Position numbers and translations under genes: made by a program | The notes under the pieces: model-generated | Databases searched by the model: none | Told to the model about the DNA's origin: nothing | The model's input: the letters and a program-made list of their open reading frames with translations, nothing else | DNA from: Cyanobacteria bacterium RI_101 | Lineage (GTDB): Bacteria; Cyanobacteriota; Cyanobacteriia; Cyanobacteriales; Microcystaceae | Assembly: GCA_016471375.1 (NCBI GenBank) | Contig: WGLZ01000021.1 | Span: forward strand, 1-64,000 | Direction: 5' to 3' | DNA length: 64,000 nt | In this document: piece after piece, positions 15,424 to 23,790 of the stretch | Layout: the number at the start of each line of letters is the position of its first letter | How positions within the stretch are numbered: position 1 is the stretch's first letter

Positions 15424-15903
15424 ATGTTGACCGCTAAATTTCTCGGTGTCTGCTCCGCTTTTCTGCTTTCCGCGACGGCGCTGGCCTTACCTTCCGCCCC
15501 GGCTCAAGCGCAAATGACCATGCGCTTTAGCGCCCCCTTTATTTCCGACTCCGGTTATGTCGGCAGTAAAAATAAGCATTTCATCACCCTCGCCGTCACG
15601 GGTTTCGCGCTCAAATCCGTCACCGTCGCCCTTCCTCCCGGCGCCGGCGACTCTTTTCAAACCAAGGCGGTGGATAAATTTGGGCAAGAAATCCCCGCCA
15701 AAGCCATGGTTTCCGCCAATGGCTTGACCCTCAACTTTAACCAACCCATTAAGCCGGATAGTTATGTGACTATTCAATTCACCAACTTGGATATGTCTAA
15801 AATTGGCGGGCGGGCGCTTTACCGAGTCAGCGCTATGTTGGAGGGAATTGACGGGGAATTTCCCGTTGGCTCCGCCATGATTCGCTTGAAAGAACAAAGT
15901 TAA
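15424..15903 (+). CDS. DUF2808 family secreted protein
   Basis: A 159-residue protein with a signal peptide (FLGVCSAFLLSATALALPSA, cleavage near AQAQ) and a mature DUF2808-like domain: ITLAVTGFALKSVTVALPPG, then a strand-rich region ending PDSYVTIQFTNLDMS. DUF2808 proteins are nearly confined to cyanobacteria, predicted periplasmic or outer-membrane associated, with no known function. It is followed by a long spacer hairpin, so it probably ends its transcript. Confidence 0.8.
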   Translation: MLTAKFLGVCSAFLLSATALALPSAPAQAQMTMRFSAPFISDSGYVGSKNKHFITLAVTGFALKSVTVALPPGAGDSFQTKAVDKFGQEIPAKAMVSANGLTLNFNQPIKPDSYVTIQFTNLDMSKIGGRALYRVSAMLEGIDGEFPVGSAMIRLKEQS

Positions 15904-15937
15904 ACCGCGTCTAACTTGAAAGCCTAAGTTTCCGGTT

Positions 15938-16018
15938 CCCCTCCCTCGGAGGGGTTAGGGGTGGGTTAGAGCTTAAGTTTAGACCCACCCCCCAGCCCCC
16001 TCCCAAGAGGGGGAGTTA
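15938..16018. repeat. Large imperfect spacer hairpin
   Basis: GGGGTTAGGGGTGGGT pairs imperfectly with ACCCACCCCCCAGCCCC across a short centre containing GCTTAAG, flanked by CCCTCC and GAGGGGG arms. It is one of the C-rich hairpin repeats of this window and may also help to terminate the upstream transcript. Confidence 0.6.
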
Positions 16019-16061
16019 AACGACAGCTCTTACTCCCCGGTTTGACGCCGGCGCCTAACCC

Positions 16062-17060
16062 ATGGCTACTTTCACCTGTCTCCCGGAAAATCGCTCCGTT
16101 CCCATCGGCCCCCAGGAGACCGTCCTGGACGCGCTCCTCAAGGAAGGCATCGCTCACACCAATATCTGCGGCGGTCGGGCCTACTGCTCCACCTGTCGCG
16201 TCATGATCCTCGAAGGCGCCGACCAGTGCAGTCCCCCCACGGAGGCGGAAAAGGCGCTGGCAAAACGCCTAGATTTACCCTTCCACGTGCGACTGGCTTG
16301 TCAAACCAAACTTTCGGGTTACGCTACCCTCCGGCGTCTCGTTTTCGACTCCGGCGATTTAGATATTGTCGATCAGCAGTTAAGCGCCGACGCCATCAAC
16401 CAGGAGCGTCCCGTGGCGCTGTTGGCGGCCAATATTCGCGGCGCCGTGGATTTTGACGAGGTAAATTTCGCCTACGACATTGTTTATCTGATGGGGCGCT
16501 ACTTTAGCCGGATGCAGAAATGCGCCGCCCGCTTTGGGGGCGAGATTCCCAACGTCATGGGCAAAAAACTGCTGGCGGTCTTCGGGATTAAAAACGCGGG
16601 GCTGAGTCCGGCGGAGCAGGCGGTCTGGGCCGCGTTGGCCATGTTGGAGTCAGTGGGGGAACTGAACGATTTTTTAGCCCAAATGCGCTATCAACCCCTG
16701 ACGGTGAGCATCGGCGTCCACTATGGCTCCACCGTGTTAGTGCCGCTACTGGCGGGACAATCCACTCTGCTGACGCCCCTGGGGGAAACGGCGGTGGGGG
16801 TAAACCGTTTGGAATTTAAAAACCAGGAGTTGGGGAGTCAATTGCTGGTTTCCGAGGCGGTCTATCAACAGTTGAAGGGTCGGGCCCGGGTGGGGCGCCG
16901 GGTTAGCCTTCAAGAAAGTTTACCCCTACTGGACGCCTATGAAATTCTGGGTATGGACGGAGAGGCGCCCCAAATCGCCAGCTTGGAAACGGAGGGGAAA
17001 GGACAACGGGCGCTGTCTTTTTTGAAAAAGTTTGGTTTTTCCTGGGGCAAGCGCCGGTAG
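16062..17060 (+). CDS. [2Fe-2S] ferredoxin domain fused to degenerate class III nucleotide cyclase domain
   Basis: A 332-residue fusion. Residues 1-95 are a plant/adrenodoxin-like ferredoxin with cluster ligands Cys36, Cys42, Cys45 and Cys80 (C-x5-C-x2-C-x34-C). Residues 115-300 are a class III adenylate/guanylate cyclase fold. Key positions are lost: the first metal Asp of the usual FADIRG is Asn124 (LAANIRG), the second in GDxxxAVFG is Lys168 (GKKLLAVFG), and the transition-state Asn of GDTVNLAAR is Val245; Arg249 is kept. It is therefore probably a nucleotide sensor or dead cyclase under redox control. The DUF4079 membrane gene follows after 46 bp. Confidence 0.85.
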   Translation: MATFTCLPENRSVPIGPQETVLDALLKEGIAHTNICGGRAYCSTCRVMILEGADQCSPPTEAEKALAKRLDLPFHVRLACQTKLSGYATLRRLVFDSGDLDIVDQQLSADAINQERPVALLAANIRGAVDFDEVNFAYDIVYLMGRYFSRMQKCAARFGGEIPNVMGKKLLAVFGIKNAGLSPAEQAVWAALAMLESVGELNDFLAQMRYQPLTVSIGVHYGSTVLVPLLAGQSTLLTPLGETAVGVNRLEFKNQELGSQLLVSEAVYQQLKGRARVGRRVSLQESLPLLDAYEILGMDGEAPQIASLETEGKGQRALSFLKKFGFSWGKRR

Positions 17061-17106
17061 TTAAAGTAGTTGCATCGACTTTTTCCCTTTCACTCTTCTT
17101 AGAACT

Positions 17107-17823
17107 ATGGATCTCTACGACCGTCTCTCCCTCCTCCATCCCGCTCTGGCCATCATTGTGGTGTATCCCCTCATTGGCATTGTGGTGAATCGGGCCCTGC
17201 TCACCCGGCGCCGACGTCTGGAAGTGCGGGGCGGCGCTAAAAGCAAAATCGCCCCCTCCGTGGGGCCGGATCATGTGGCCATCGGCACCTGGCTGAGTAT
17301 CGGCGTGGTGGTTTCGGCGCTGTTGGGCATGGGTTTCCCCATTTTCTCTAAATTTCTCAAAAACAACACCTTAACGGCGGAACCCCTGAGAGTCGGGCTG
17401 GTGACGCTCTTTTTCCTCCTAGCGGCGGGCAGTTTTTTCCTCCTGCTCCGCTCCCGCGCCAAGTTGGGTCGGGGCATTTTCGCCAGTCTGACGGGCATGA
17501 GTTTAATTTTAATCGGCTTCCAACCGGAGGTCTTTCGCCGGGACGACGAGTGGATGTTTTCCCACTATTACTACGGCGTGGCGGCGGCGCTGTTGATGAT
17601 TTTTTCCGTCGCCATTGTGCAGGACATTTACCAGGACCGCCAGAACCGTTGGCGTTTGGCTCACATCGCCCTCAATTGTTTCGCCCTCTTACTTTTTATG
17701 GGTCAAGGCATGACCGGCGCTCGGGATTTGTTGGAAATTCCCCTGGATTGGCAAAAGCCCTATATTTACCAGTGTAATTTTGGGGAGCGCACCTGTCCCC
17801 AAGCGCCGGCGGAAGGACAGTAG
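17107..17823 (+). CDS. DUF4079 family membrane protein, possible b-type heme protein
   Basis: A 238-residue integral membrane protein with six hydrophobic segments (about 11-32, 57-80, 95-115, 124-139, 152-174, 184-205). It matches the cyanobacterial DUF4079 family. His11, His56, His153 and His186 sit at or near the membrane ends of segments 1, 2, 5 and 6, an arrangement reminiscent of cytochrome b561/ferric reductase-like heme ligation. The heme is my inference. It follows the ferredoxin/cyclase-like gene by 46 bp, so the two may form a membrane redox unit. The C-terminus has two cysteines (QCNFGERTCPQ). Confidence 0.8.
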   Translation: MDLYDRLSLLHPALAIIVVYPLIGIVVNRALLTRRRRLEVRGGAKSKIAPSVGPDHVAIGTWLSIGVVVSALLGMGFPIFSKFLKNNTLTAEPLRVGLVTLFFLLAAGSFFLLLRSRAKLGRGIFASLTGMSLILIGFQPEVFRRDDEWMFSHYYYGVAAALLMIFSVAIVQDIYQDRQNRWRLAHIALNCFALLLFMGQGMTGARDLLEIPLDWQKPYIYQCNFGERTCPQAPAEGQ

Positions 17824-17901
17824 AAGATGGTAAGACTGGGGGGAGCGTTATCCACAAAATCCTATAATTCCCCTGTTAGTCCCTAATCTTTTCCGTCCCC
17901 C

Positions 17902-18831
17902 ATGCCTCTTCCCACCCCGGTTGTTTTCATTCACCAAGGCCGTAGCTGGTATCTTCCCTTCGCGCTCTATCAAGCCCAAACCTATAGCCCCTTAAGCGAA
18001 GTAATTTTACTGGGAGACGGGCAAAAATTGCCGGGGATTAGCTGTCGGTTTCTTCGGGATTACCCGAGCGCCGAGATAGAGGAGTTTGAGCGCCGTTATG
18101 TCCATCTTTCCAGTAATTCGCCCCAGTTTGAGCGTTTTTGCTGGTTAAGGTGGTTTTATTTACTCAACTATATGGAAGCTCGGGGATTGGACTCTGTTCT
18201 CTACTTGGATTCCGACGCCCTTCTCTTCGGCGCCGTCGAGGATTTAAGCGCCCACTATGGTTTGGAAAACTGGCCCTGCGCCTATTTACTTCCCGACAAG
18301 GGGCAAGATTATCCAGGCTGGAGCGCCTCGGGTCACGTTAGCTACTGGACGCGGGCGGGATTACGGGACTTTTGCCGCTATTGCCTCGACAGTTTCCAAG
18401 ACCCCGATTCCCTCCGGCGCTATCGGGAAAAATACCAATGGCACCAAGACCAAGCTCTCCCCGGCGGCGTCTGCGATATGACAACGCTGTACTTTTACGC
18501 CCAAGATTATCCCAAGAGGATGTTAAATCTGGCCCGGCGCTGTCAAGGGGTTGTGATAGACAATAATATGAACTTTCCTGATAATTATACTGAAAAGGAA
18601 TACCAGATGCGGGGAAACCTGAAAGCGGTTCAGTGGCGGGATGGGTTGCCCTATTTCCGACCCCAATCTTCAGGGGAAGCTCCGGTTCTAGCTCGGGTTT
18701 TACACTTCCAGGGCGGCGCGAAGTTGAACCTGAGCCAATACTATCAAGGTCGCTCCTTTGGGGGACAAAATTGGGGGCGCTTTCAAGCCCTCATCCGGCG
18801 CCAAAAGCGCCGACTTTTGGCCAGGGGTTAA
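17902..18831 (+). CDS. Glycosyltransferase-like protein (GT-A, DxD motif)
   Basis: A 309-residue protein. The N-terminus PTPVVFIHQGRSWYLPFALYQA starts a Rossmann-like fold, and the sugar-nucleotide DxD motif appears as SVLYLDSDALLFG at about residues 97-109. Later residues (HQDQALPGGVCDMTTLYFYA and VIDNNMNFPDNY) are typical of family-8-like and related transferases. The sugar and acceptor are unknown; there is no signal peptide or membrane segment, so it acts in the cytoplasm or at the inner face of the membrane. It is convergent with the K+ channel gene, with a 4-bp gap. Confidence 0.72.
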   Translation: MPLPTPVVFIHQGRSWYLPFALYQAQTYSPLSEVILLGDGQKLPGISCRFLRDYPSAEIEEFERRYVHLSSNSPQFERFCWLRWFYLLNYMEARGLDSVLYLDSDALLFGAVEDLSAHYGLENWPCAYLLPDKGQDYPGWSASGHVSYWTRAGLRDFCRYCLDSFQDPDSLRRYREKYQWHQDQALPGGVCDMTTLYFYAQDYPKRMLNLARRCQGVVIDNNMNFPDNYTEKEYQMRGNLKAVQWRDGLPYFRPQSSGEAPVLARVLHFQGGAKLNLSQYYQGRSFGGQNWGRFQALIRRQKRRLLARG

Positions 18832-18835
18832 ACAC

Positions 18836-19906
18836 TTAGCGAACTTCTTTGGGGGGCTGAATTTGATTGTTTAACCCCAGGGGACAGAGGAGTTCGTTTA
18901 AATGACGCAGTTGGTCGGCGGCGCCGAGGCAAATGAGGGTGTCTTGATCCAGTAGTCGGGTCTCCCCCGTGGGCCCCACCAGTAAGGTTCGATCCGCCCG
19001 ACGGATGGCCAACACCAAAGCGCCGGACTGTCCCCGCAGATGGGCTTGTTTGAGCGTCTGGCCGATAAGGGGGCAGGTGTCTTGGCTAATTTGAAATTCT
19101 TCGAGATAAACCGGCCGCTCTCCCCCGGAAAGGATGCCGTCGAGGAAATCGAGCACCTGGGGCCGGAGCGCCGCGGCGGCCAAGCGCTTGCCGCCGGTGA
19201 TGTAGGGGGAGACCACCTCGTCGGCGCCGGCCCGTTGCAATTTTTGCACCGCTTCTTCGGTGCTGGCCCGGGAGATGGCCCGAATGTTTGGATTTAAGGT
19301 TTTAGCGGACAGAACCGTGTACAAATTTTCGGCGTCGGAGGAGAGGGCGGCGACAATACACAGCGCCTCGCCAATCTTGGCGGCGAGCAAGGTTTCGTCC
19401 AGGGTCGCGTCCCCCAAAAGCACGGGATAACCCTTGCCCTTAGCCAATTGAACCTGCTCCCCGTCGGCTTCGAGGATGACGAAGGGAATCCCTTCCGCCT
19501 GAAATTCCTGAGCGATCTGGCGTCCAGTGCGGCCGTAACCGCAGAGAATATAGTGTCGGGTTAGTCGCTCAATCATCCGGCGCTCCTGCCTCCGCCTCAG
19601 TCCCTCTTGAAAATAGCCCTGCACGAAGGCTTCTGTAAAGCGATTGACCATGTAGCCCGCGGTGATAAACCCCATCAAAATCAGCAACATGGTGAACACG
19701 CGGGATTTGGTCTGGAGGGGATAGGTTTCCCCAAAACCGACAGTGGAGAGGGTAATGGCCGTCATGTAGGCGGAATCCACCCAGGTCCAGCCCTCTACGA
19801 GGCGATACCAGATCATGCCGAGGAAAAATAGGCTAATCAGCGCTAAGGCGCCGGAAATAAGTTCCTGCCGCAGGCGCTTGCTCTGTTGATCAATATAGCT
19901 GGCCAC
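18836..19906 (-). CDS. Two-helix potassium channel with RCK (TrkA-N/TrkA-C) domains
   Basis: A 356-residue inner-membrane channel. Two membrane helices (about 17-36 and 70-88) flank a pore loop with filter TVGFGE at 55-60 (canonical TVGYGD). Residues 117-235 are a TrkA-N/RCK domain with the nucleotide-binding GYGRTG at 123-128, and 265-345 are a TrkA-C-like domain ending QIQPPKEVR. Such channels (MthK/Kch-like) form tetramers gated by ligands on the RCK ring; in some bacteria the C-domain binds c-di-AMP, and a diadenylate cyclase lies 9 kb away here. The ligand has not been shown. It is transcribed alone. Confidence 0.9.
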   Translation of the reverse strand: MASYIDQQSKRLRQELISGALALISLFFLGMIWYRLVEGWTWVDSAYMTAITLSTVGFGETYPLQTKSRVFTMLLILMGFITAGYMVNRFTEAFVQGYFQEGLRRRQERRMIERLTRHYILCGYGRTGRQIAQEFQAEGIPFVILEADGEQVQLAKGKGYPVLLGDATLDETLLAAKIGEALCIVAALSSDAENLYTVLSAKTLNPNIRAISRASTEEAVQKLQRAGADEVVSPYITGGKRLAAAALRPQVLDFLDGILSGGERPVYLEEFQISQDTCPLIGQTLKQAHLRGQSGALVLAIRRADRTLLVGPTGETRLLDQDTLICLGAADQLRHLNELLCPLGLNNQIQPPKEVR

Positions 19907-19945
19907 GTTTTCCTGACGTTTGTATAGATAAACCCCATCTACGCT

Positions 19946-19995
19946 AAAAACTGTACTTTAACTTCCTCACTTAAGCTATCCCGCGTACACATTTT
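19946..19995 (+). repeat. Partial dispersed repeat related to 40321-40366
   Basis: AAAACTGTACTTTAACTTCC continuing through CTCACTTAAGCTA to CGTACACA resembles AAAACTACCGTTTAACTTCC ... GGGCGTATACA at 40324-40366. About three quarters of positions agree by eye. It lies in the 246-bp spacer between the K+ channel and the nrt-linked operon, which shows no gene. Confidence 0.5.
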
Positions 19996-20152
19996 GGCAG
20001 AAGACCCGCTCAGAGTGGGCCCTAAAAGCCAAATTTATAGAAGTTAGAGTGGCTCAAAGTAGTGTTTGAGTATTTTTAAGCCGTGGTTAATTTTGGTCTA
20101 GCAGAGGGAAAGAGCAAAACGATTGGACTTTAGTGAGCGAGCGAAGAGGAGA

Positions 20153-22888
20153 TTAACCGGCCTCCAGCAGGTTTTTGAGGCGGAGGCTTTCCAGTTCCAA
20201 GACCTTGAGCGCCAAGGGTCGATTACGCTCCAAAAGATCGTCAAAGGCCGCCACGGGTAGAGCCAAAACCCGAGTGGGGGAGGCTTTCGCTAGGATGGTT
20301 CCCAACGCTTGGGCGTGGGCCAGGACTTCCAACTCGTCTAGAATTTTCCCGGGCAAAAGGCTGGAAATTTGTAGAGAGCCGTCCCGGCGCCGGCGCTGGA
20401 TTTCCACGGCGCCGTCCAGAAGAATCAGCAATTCCCGGCAGGTGTCTCCAGCTTCGGTAATATGTTCGTCTTGGTCAAACGTTTTCACCTCGGCCCGTTG
20501 GGCTAGGGCCAGTAGGGTGTCGCCGTCCAAAGATTGGAAAAAGTCGCTGTTGTAAAGACAGACAATTTTCTCTAGGGTTGGCAGATGATCTAGGGTCAAC
20601 GGCGCCGAAGGCTGGTTTAAACGGCGCTTTACTTCCGCTAGGAGGGGATGGGAGTCTAAATCGGCGGTCTCTTGCCATTGGGGCCGACGCTCGGGGTCAA
20701 ACTGGGCCAGCAAAAATAGACAGAGGGACTGAATCAGGGGATTAGGTTCGGCAAGAAGACTGTTAAAGGCTTCCAGGGCATCCGTTAGGGGCAATTCCAA
20801 AGAACACGCCGTTTCTTCATAGGGCGTCTGTAGCGCCGCCAGAAGGGTTGGGTCTAAACGGCTTGGCCAGTTAGCGGGGGAGCGCTCCAAAATTTCTGGC
20901 AAGACCGTGGGGGACAAACGCCCCAGCGCCGTCGCTAGAGGTAAGGCGTCTTCCGGCGCTAGTTTTTCCAGACGGAAGAGAATGGCTTTGACCAAACGTT
21001 CTTTTTTCTGACGGAGTTCCCCTAGGAGCAGATTAATGACGGCCCGTTCGTCCCGGAGAAGGGGCTGGTTCAGACTATGGTAAGTAAAAATTAATTTCTC
21101 AAGATCGTATAAGTACGTAAAACCCTCTTCTTTGAGGATTTGGGGATCCGTCGGCGCTGTTTCCGTTTCCCAGACTTCTCCCTCTAGACTGTGGGCCGCG
21201 GATTTTTGGGCCGTCATCAGGCGCTCTAGGGAATGGCGGTAGCCAGAAATTCGGACGAGGTTTTCCAACGCGTTTTGGCGAGCGGGATCTAAGAGGGCGG
21301 GGTCTTCCACGCCCAATTCCCCCAACAGTCGTTTATGCTCCCCTTCGTCAATGTCCAATTCTTCCCGCATTTGTTGCAGGACTTCTAGGCTACTGGCGGA
21401 GTTGACATAGCCCTCCGCAAGGGCTTCCCGGAGGACGCCTTTATAAGCTTCTTGGCGTTTTTCCTGGGTAAAGCCCGGCAGAACTTTAGCGACGACGTAG
21501 ATTTCGTGGGGGTTCAACTCGTCGATTGCCCGACCGGCGAAGTAACGCTCAATGGGGAATTTCATTTTGATCAGCTGTTTGCGAAAACGCCCCGCCAGCC
21601 CTTCCCTAGCGTAGAGTTCCGGCTCCCGTTTCAGCGCCTGGGCTAACCACAGGGAACTGAGTAAAACTAAAAGAACATCCAAACTTTCCTGAAAAAACTC
21701 CGGCAGAAGACGGATAAAGGGACGGCCGCCAAACTGAAAGAAAAAGTTGAAAATCAAGAACGTACCGACGCTAAATAGGTGGTGGCGAATCAGGGAGAGG
21801 CGGGCTTTTTGTTTTTTCCAACTCAAATAGGCCCGGTAAAGGCGCTCCGCCGCCACCCCCAAACCGTAGCCCCAGAGGGTGAACAGCGCCAAGGTGAGGG
21901 GAACCGCGACCAACTTCGGGACGGGAATGGCCTGGCCGTAGAGATACCATCCCGGCGCTAGCAGGGTTTTTAAACTGTTGCCCTCCATGGCCCAGGCGCC
22001 GGAAAAATAGTAGTTCCAGTTGCCGGCGTAGAGATAGTAATAGAAAAAATAACCGACCACTAACCCAAAATAGCAGTAGTAAACAAAGCGAGTCTGGGGT
22101 TTCTCCACCCCTTCCCAATAGGATCCCTCGGCGTCGATGTCGATACAGGGCGTTTGGCAGGCCACGCAGGCGCTTTTTTCCTTGCCCCCCTCCACCGTCC
22201 GGCACATGGATTGGGTGATCGGGTTTTCGCTCATGTGGGCCCGACTGGTCAACAGTCCCCCCGGCTCGGCGTAGATTTTTTGCACCGGCGCCATGGGGCA
22301 GAAGTAATTGCACCAACTTTTGCCGCCGTAAAGGTAGCCGACGGCGACGGCGCCGAAGATCGTGGCTAACAACCAGAGCGCCAAGGCCAGACGGTCGCCG
22401 TTGATGAAGAGGATGCGGCAACAGAGACCCAAAAAGAGCAGTCCAAATTGCAGGTAGAGATAATGGCGTCCTAACCAAGACTGGGCTTTAATGCGGAGGA
22501 TTTCGTAGCGAACCTTACCGGATTTGGCGTCCGGGCGGGGAATTTTCCGTTGGCGGCCCAGCGCCCTGGGAATTTGGGAGAGGAAGGAGAGGGGGCAAAT
22601 CCGGCGCCAAAATTCATGGCCGAAGACCAGCAGGATAAAAATGGCGCTGGGGACGATCAGTCCCCAGAAAACGGGAGCGCCGAGGGGATAGGCGTCTAGC
22701 TCTAGACACCGGTTCTGCACCGCGATACACTCGTCCGGTCGGATGCGAAAGGGACTCCAGGTCTGTTCCGGCGCCGTGAGCCAAGGCGAAAAGGGATCGT
22801 AGAAAAGGGAAGCGATGAGGAGGAGCCAGAGAGAGGTTAAAATCCAACGAACTCGGTGCAGGATTGGCTCAGGGACGCGGGATAGCAT
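20153..22888 (-). CDS. Membrane [4Fe-4S] protein with C-terminal Crp-like domain, last gene of nrt operon
   Basis: A 911-residue protein in three parts. Residues 1-430 form a membrane domain of several helices with NapH/NosR-like cysteine motifs: C98-P in RRICPLSF, C193-x3-C197-P, C229, and C241-x2-C244-x3-C248. Residues 430-770 are soluble and helical, like a HEAT or TerB-like scaffold (DELNPHEIYVVAKVLPGF). Residues 775-911 have a cyclic-nucleotide-binding fold (DQDEHITEAGDTCRELLILL), but the phosphate cassette lacks the usual G-E and R (LDELEVLAHAQALGTILA), so cAMP binding is doubtful. It starts 33 bp after nrtD, in narB's usual place. A role in electron supply to, or sensing for, nitrate assimilation is inferred from position only. 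Confidence 0.85.
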   Translation of the reverse strand: MLSRVPEPILHRVRWILTSLWLLLIASLFYDPFSPWLTAPEQTWSPFRIRPDECIAVQNRCLELDAYPLGAPVFWGLIVPSAIFILLVFGHEFWRRICPLSFLSQIPRALGRQRKIPRPDAKSGKVRYEILRIKAQSWLGRHYLYLQFGLLFLGLCCRILFINGDRLALALWLLATIFGAVAVGYLYGGKSWCNYFCPMAPVQKIYAEPGGLLTSRAHMSENPITQSMCRTVEGGKEKSACVACQTPCIDIDAEGSYWEGVEKPQTRFVYYCYFGLVVGYFFYYYLYAGNWNYYFSGAWAMEGNSLKTLLAPGWYLYGQAIPVPKLVAVPLTLALFTLWGYGLGVAAERLYRAYLSWKKQKARLSLIRHHLFSVGTFLIFNFFFQFGGRPFIRLLPEFFQESLDVLLVLLSSLWLAQALKREPELYAREGLAGRFRKQLIKMKFPIERYFAGRAIDELNPHEIYVVAKVLPGFTQEKRQEAYKGVLREALAEGYVNSASSLEVLQQMREELDIDEGEHKRLLGELGVEDPALLDPARQNALENLVRISGYRHSLERLMTAQKSAAHSLEGEVWETETAPTDPQILKEEGFTYLYDLEKLIFTYHSLNQPLLRDERAVINLLLGELRQKKERLVKAILFRLEKLAPEDALPLATALGRLSPTVLPEILERSPANWPSRLDPTLLAALQTPYEETACSLELPLTDALEAFNSLLAEPNPLIQSLCLFLLAQFDPERRPQWQETADLDSHPLLAEVKRRLNQPSAPLTLDHLPTLEKIVCLYNSDFFQSLDGDTLLALAQRAEVKTFDQDEHITEAGDTCRELLILLDGAVEIQRRRRDGSLQISSLLPGKILDELEVLAHAQALGTILAKASPTRVLALPVAAFDDLLERNRPLALKVLELESLRLKNLLEAG

Positions 22889-22921
22889 CAGCGTTAACGG
22901 TTAAGCGAGAGGGAAGGACAG

Positions 22922-23764
22922 CTAGGCGGCGTCGTCGTGGGCGAAACGATTGTAGAGGAAATCCAGGGCGTCGTTACGGAGTTTATAATACTCTGGATCT
23001 TCCATAATCCGGTCTCGGTCTCGGGGGCGGGGGAAGGGAATGGTCAGAATTTCGCCGATTTTCGCCTGGGGGCCGTTGGTCATCATCACCAATCGATCCG
23101 CTAAAAACAGCGCCTCGTCGATGTCGTGGGTGATCATTAACACCGTGCACCGATGGTCGTTCCAAATTTGCAAGAGTTCTTCCTGTAATTCCTCCTTGGT
23201 AATGGCGTCCAGCGCCCCGAAGGGTTCGTCGAGGATTAAAACCTCCGGGCGAATGGCTAGCGCCCGGGCGATGGAGACCCGTTGCTTCATGCCGCCGGAA
23301 ATTTGGGGCGGTTTTTTATCCATGGCTTCCGTCAGTCCCACCATGGCGAGATGATCTTTAGCGATGGCCCGTTTTTCCCCCTCGGGTTTTTGAGGATAGA
23401 CAGCGTCCACCGCTAGGTAAACATTCTCCAGCGCCGTCAGCCAGGGCAGAAGGGCGTAGTTTTGGAACACCACCATCCGGTCGGGCCCCGGCTCGGTAAT
23501 CGTTTTGCCCCCGACTCGGACGGAGCCTCCCGTGGGATGGGCGAAGCCGGAGACCATATTGAGCAGAGTGGATTTACCGCAACCGGAGTGGCCGATGACG
23601 CAGATAAATTCTCCTTCTTGCACCGTCAGGTTTACTCCCTCTAAAACGGTGTAGGGGCCTCTAGGGGTGGGATAGACTTTAGACACATTTTCAATGGTCA
23701 AAAAAGGCTCGGTTTTGACGGCGCTGGGGGTCATGGTTTGGGTTAAAAGGCGAAGGGTTTGCAT
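22922..23764 (-). CDS. nrtD: Nitrate ABC transporter ATP-binding protein NrtD
   Basis: A 280-residue ABC ATPase of the nitrate/taurine family. Walker A is GHSGCGKSTLLN, Q-loop VVFQNYALLPWLTALENV, signature ISGGMKQRVSIARAL, Walker B VLILDEPFGALD, and the switch His lies in MITHDIDEA. It supplies ATP hydrolysis with NrtC for nitrate/nitrite import across the inner membrane. The gap to nrtC is 26 bp. ATG at 23734 (MTPSAVKTEPF) is a possible later start; 23764 is kept. It is the last transporter gene before the iron-sulfur protein. Confidence 0.96.
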   Translation of the reverse strand: MQTLRLLTQTMTPSAVKTEPFLTIENVSKVYPTPRGPYTVLEGVNLTVQEGEFICVIGHSGCGKSTLLNMVSGFAHPTGGSVRVGGKTITEPGPDRMVVFQNYALLPWLTALENVYLAVDAVYPQKPEGEKRAIAKDHLAMVGLTEAMDKKPPQISGGMKQRVSIARALAIRPEVLILDEPFGALDAITKEELQEELLQIWNDHRCTVLMITHDIDEALFLADRLVMMTNGPQAKIGEILTIPFPRPRDRDRIMEDPEYYKLRNDALDFLYNRFAHDDAA

Positions 23765-23790
23765 GGGAGTTAGAAAAGGTTAGATGGGGC

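Noticed and set aside
21771-22478. 235-codon minus-strand frame
   Set aside because: Out of frame within the 911-residue iron-sulfur gene; His/Arg-rich translation with no fold.
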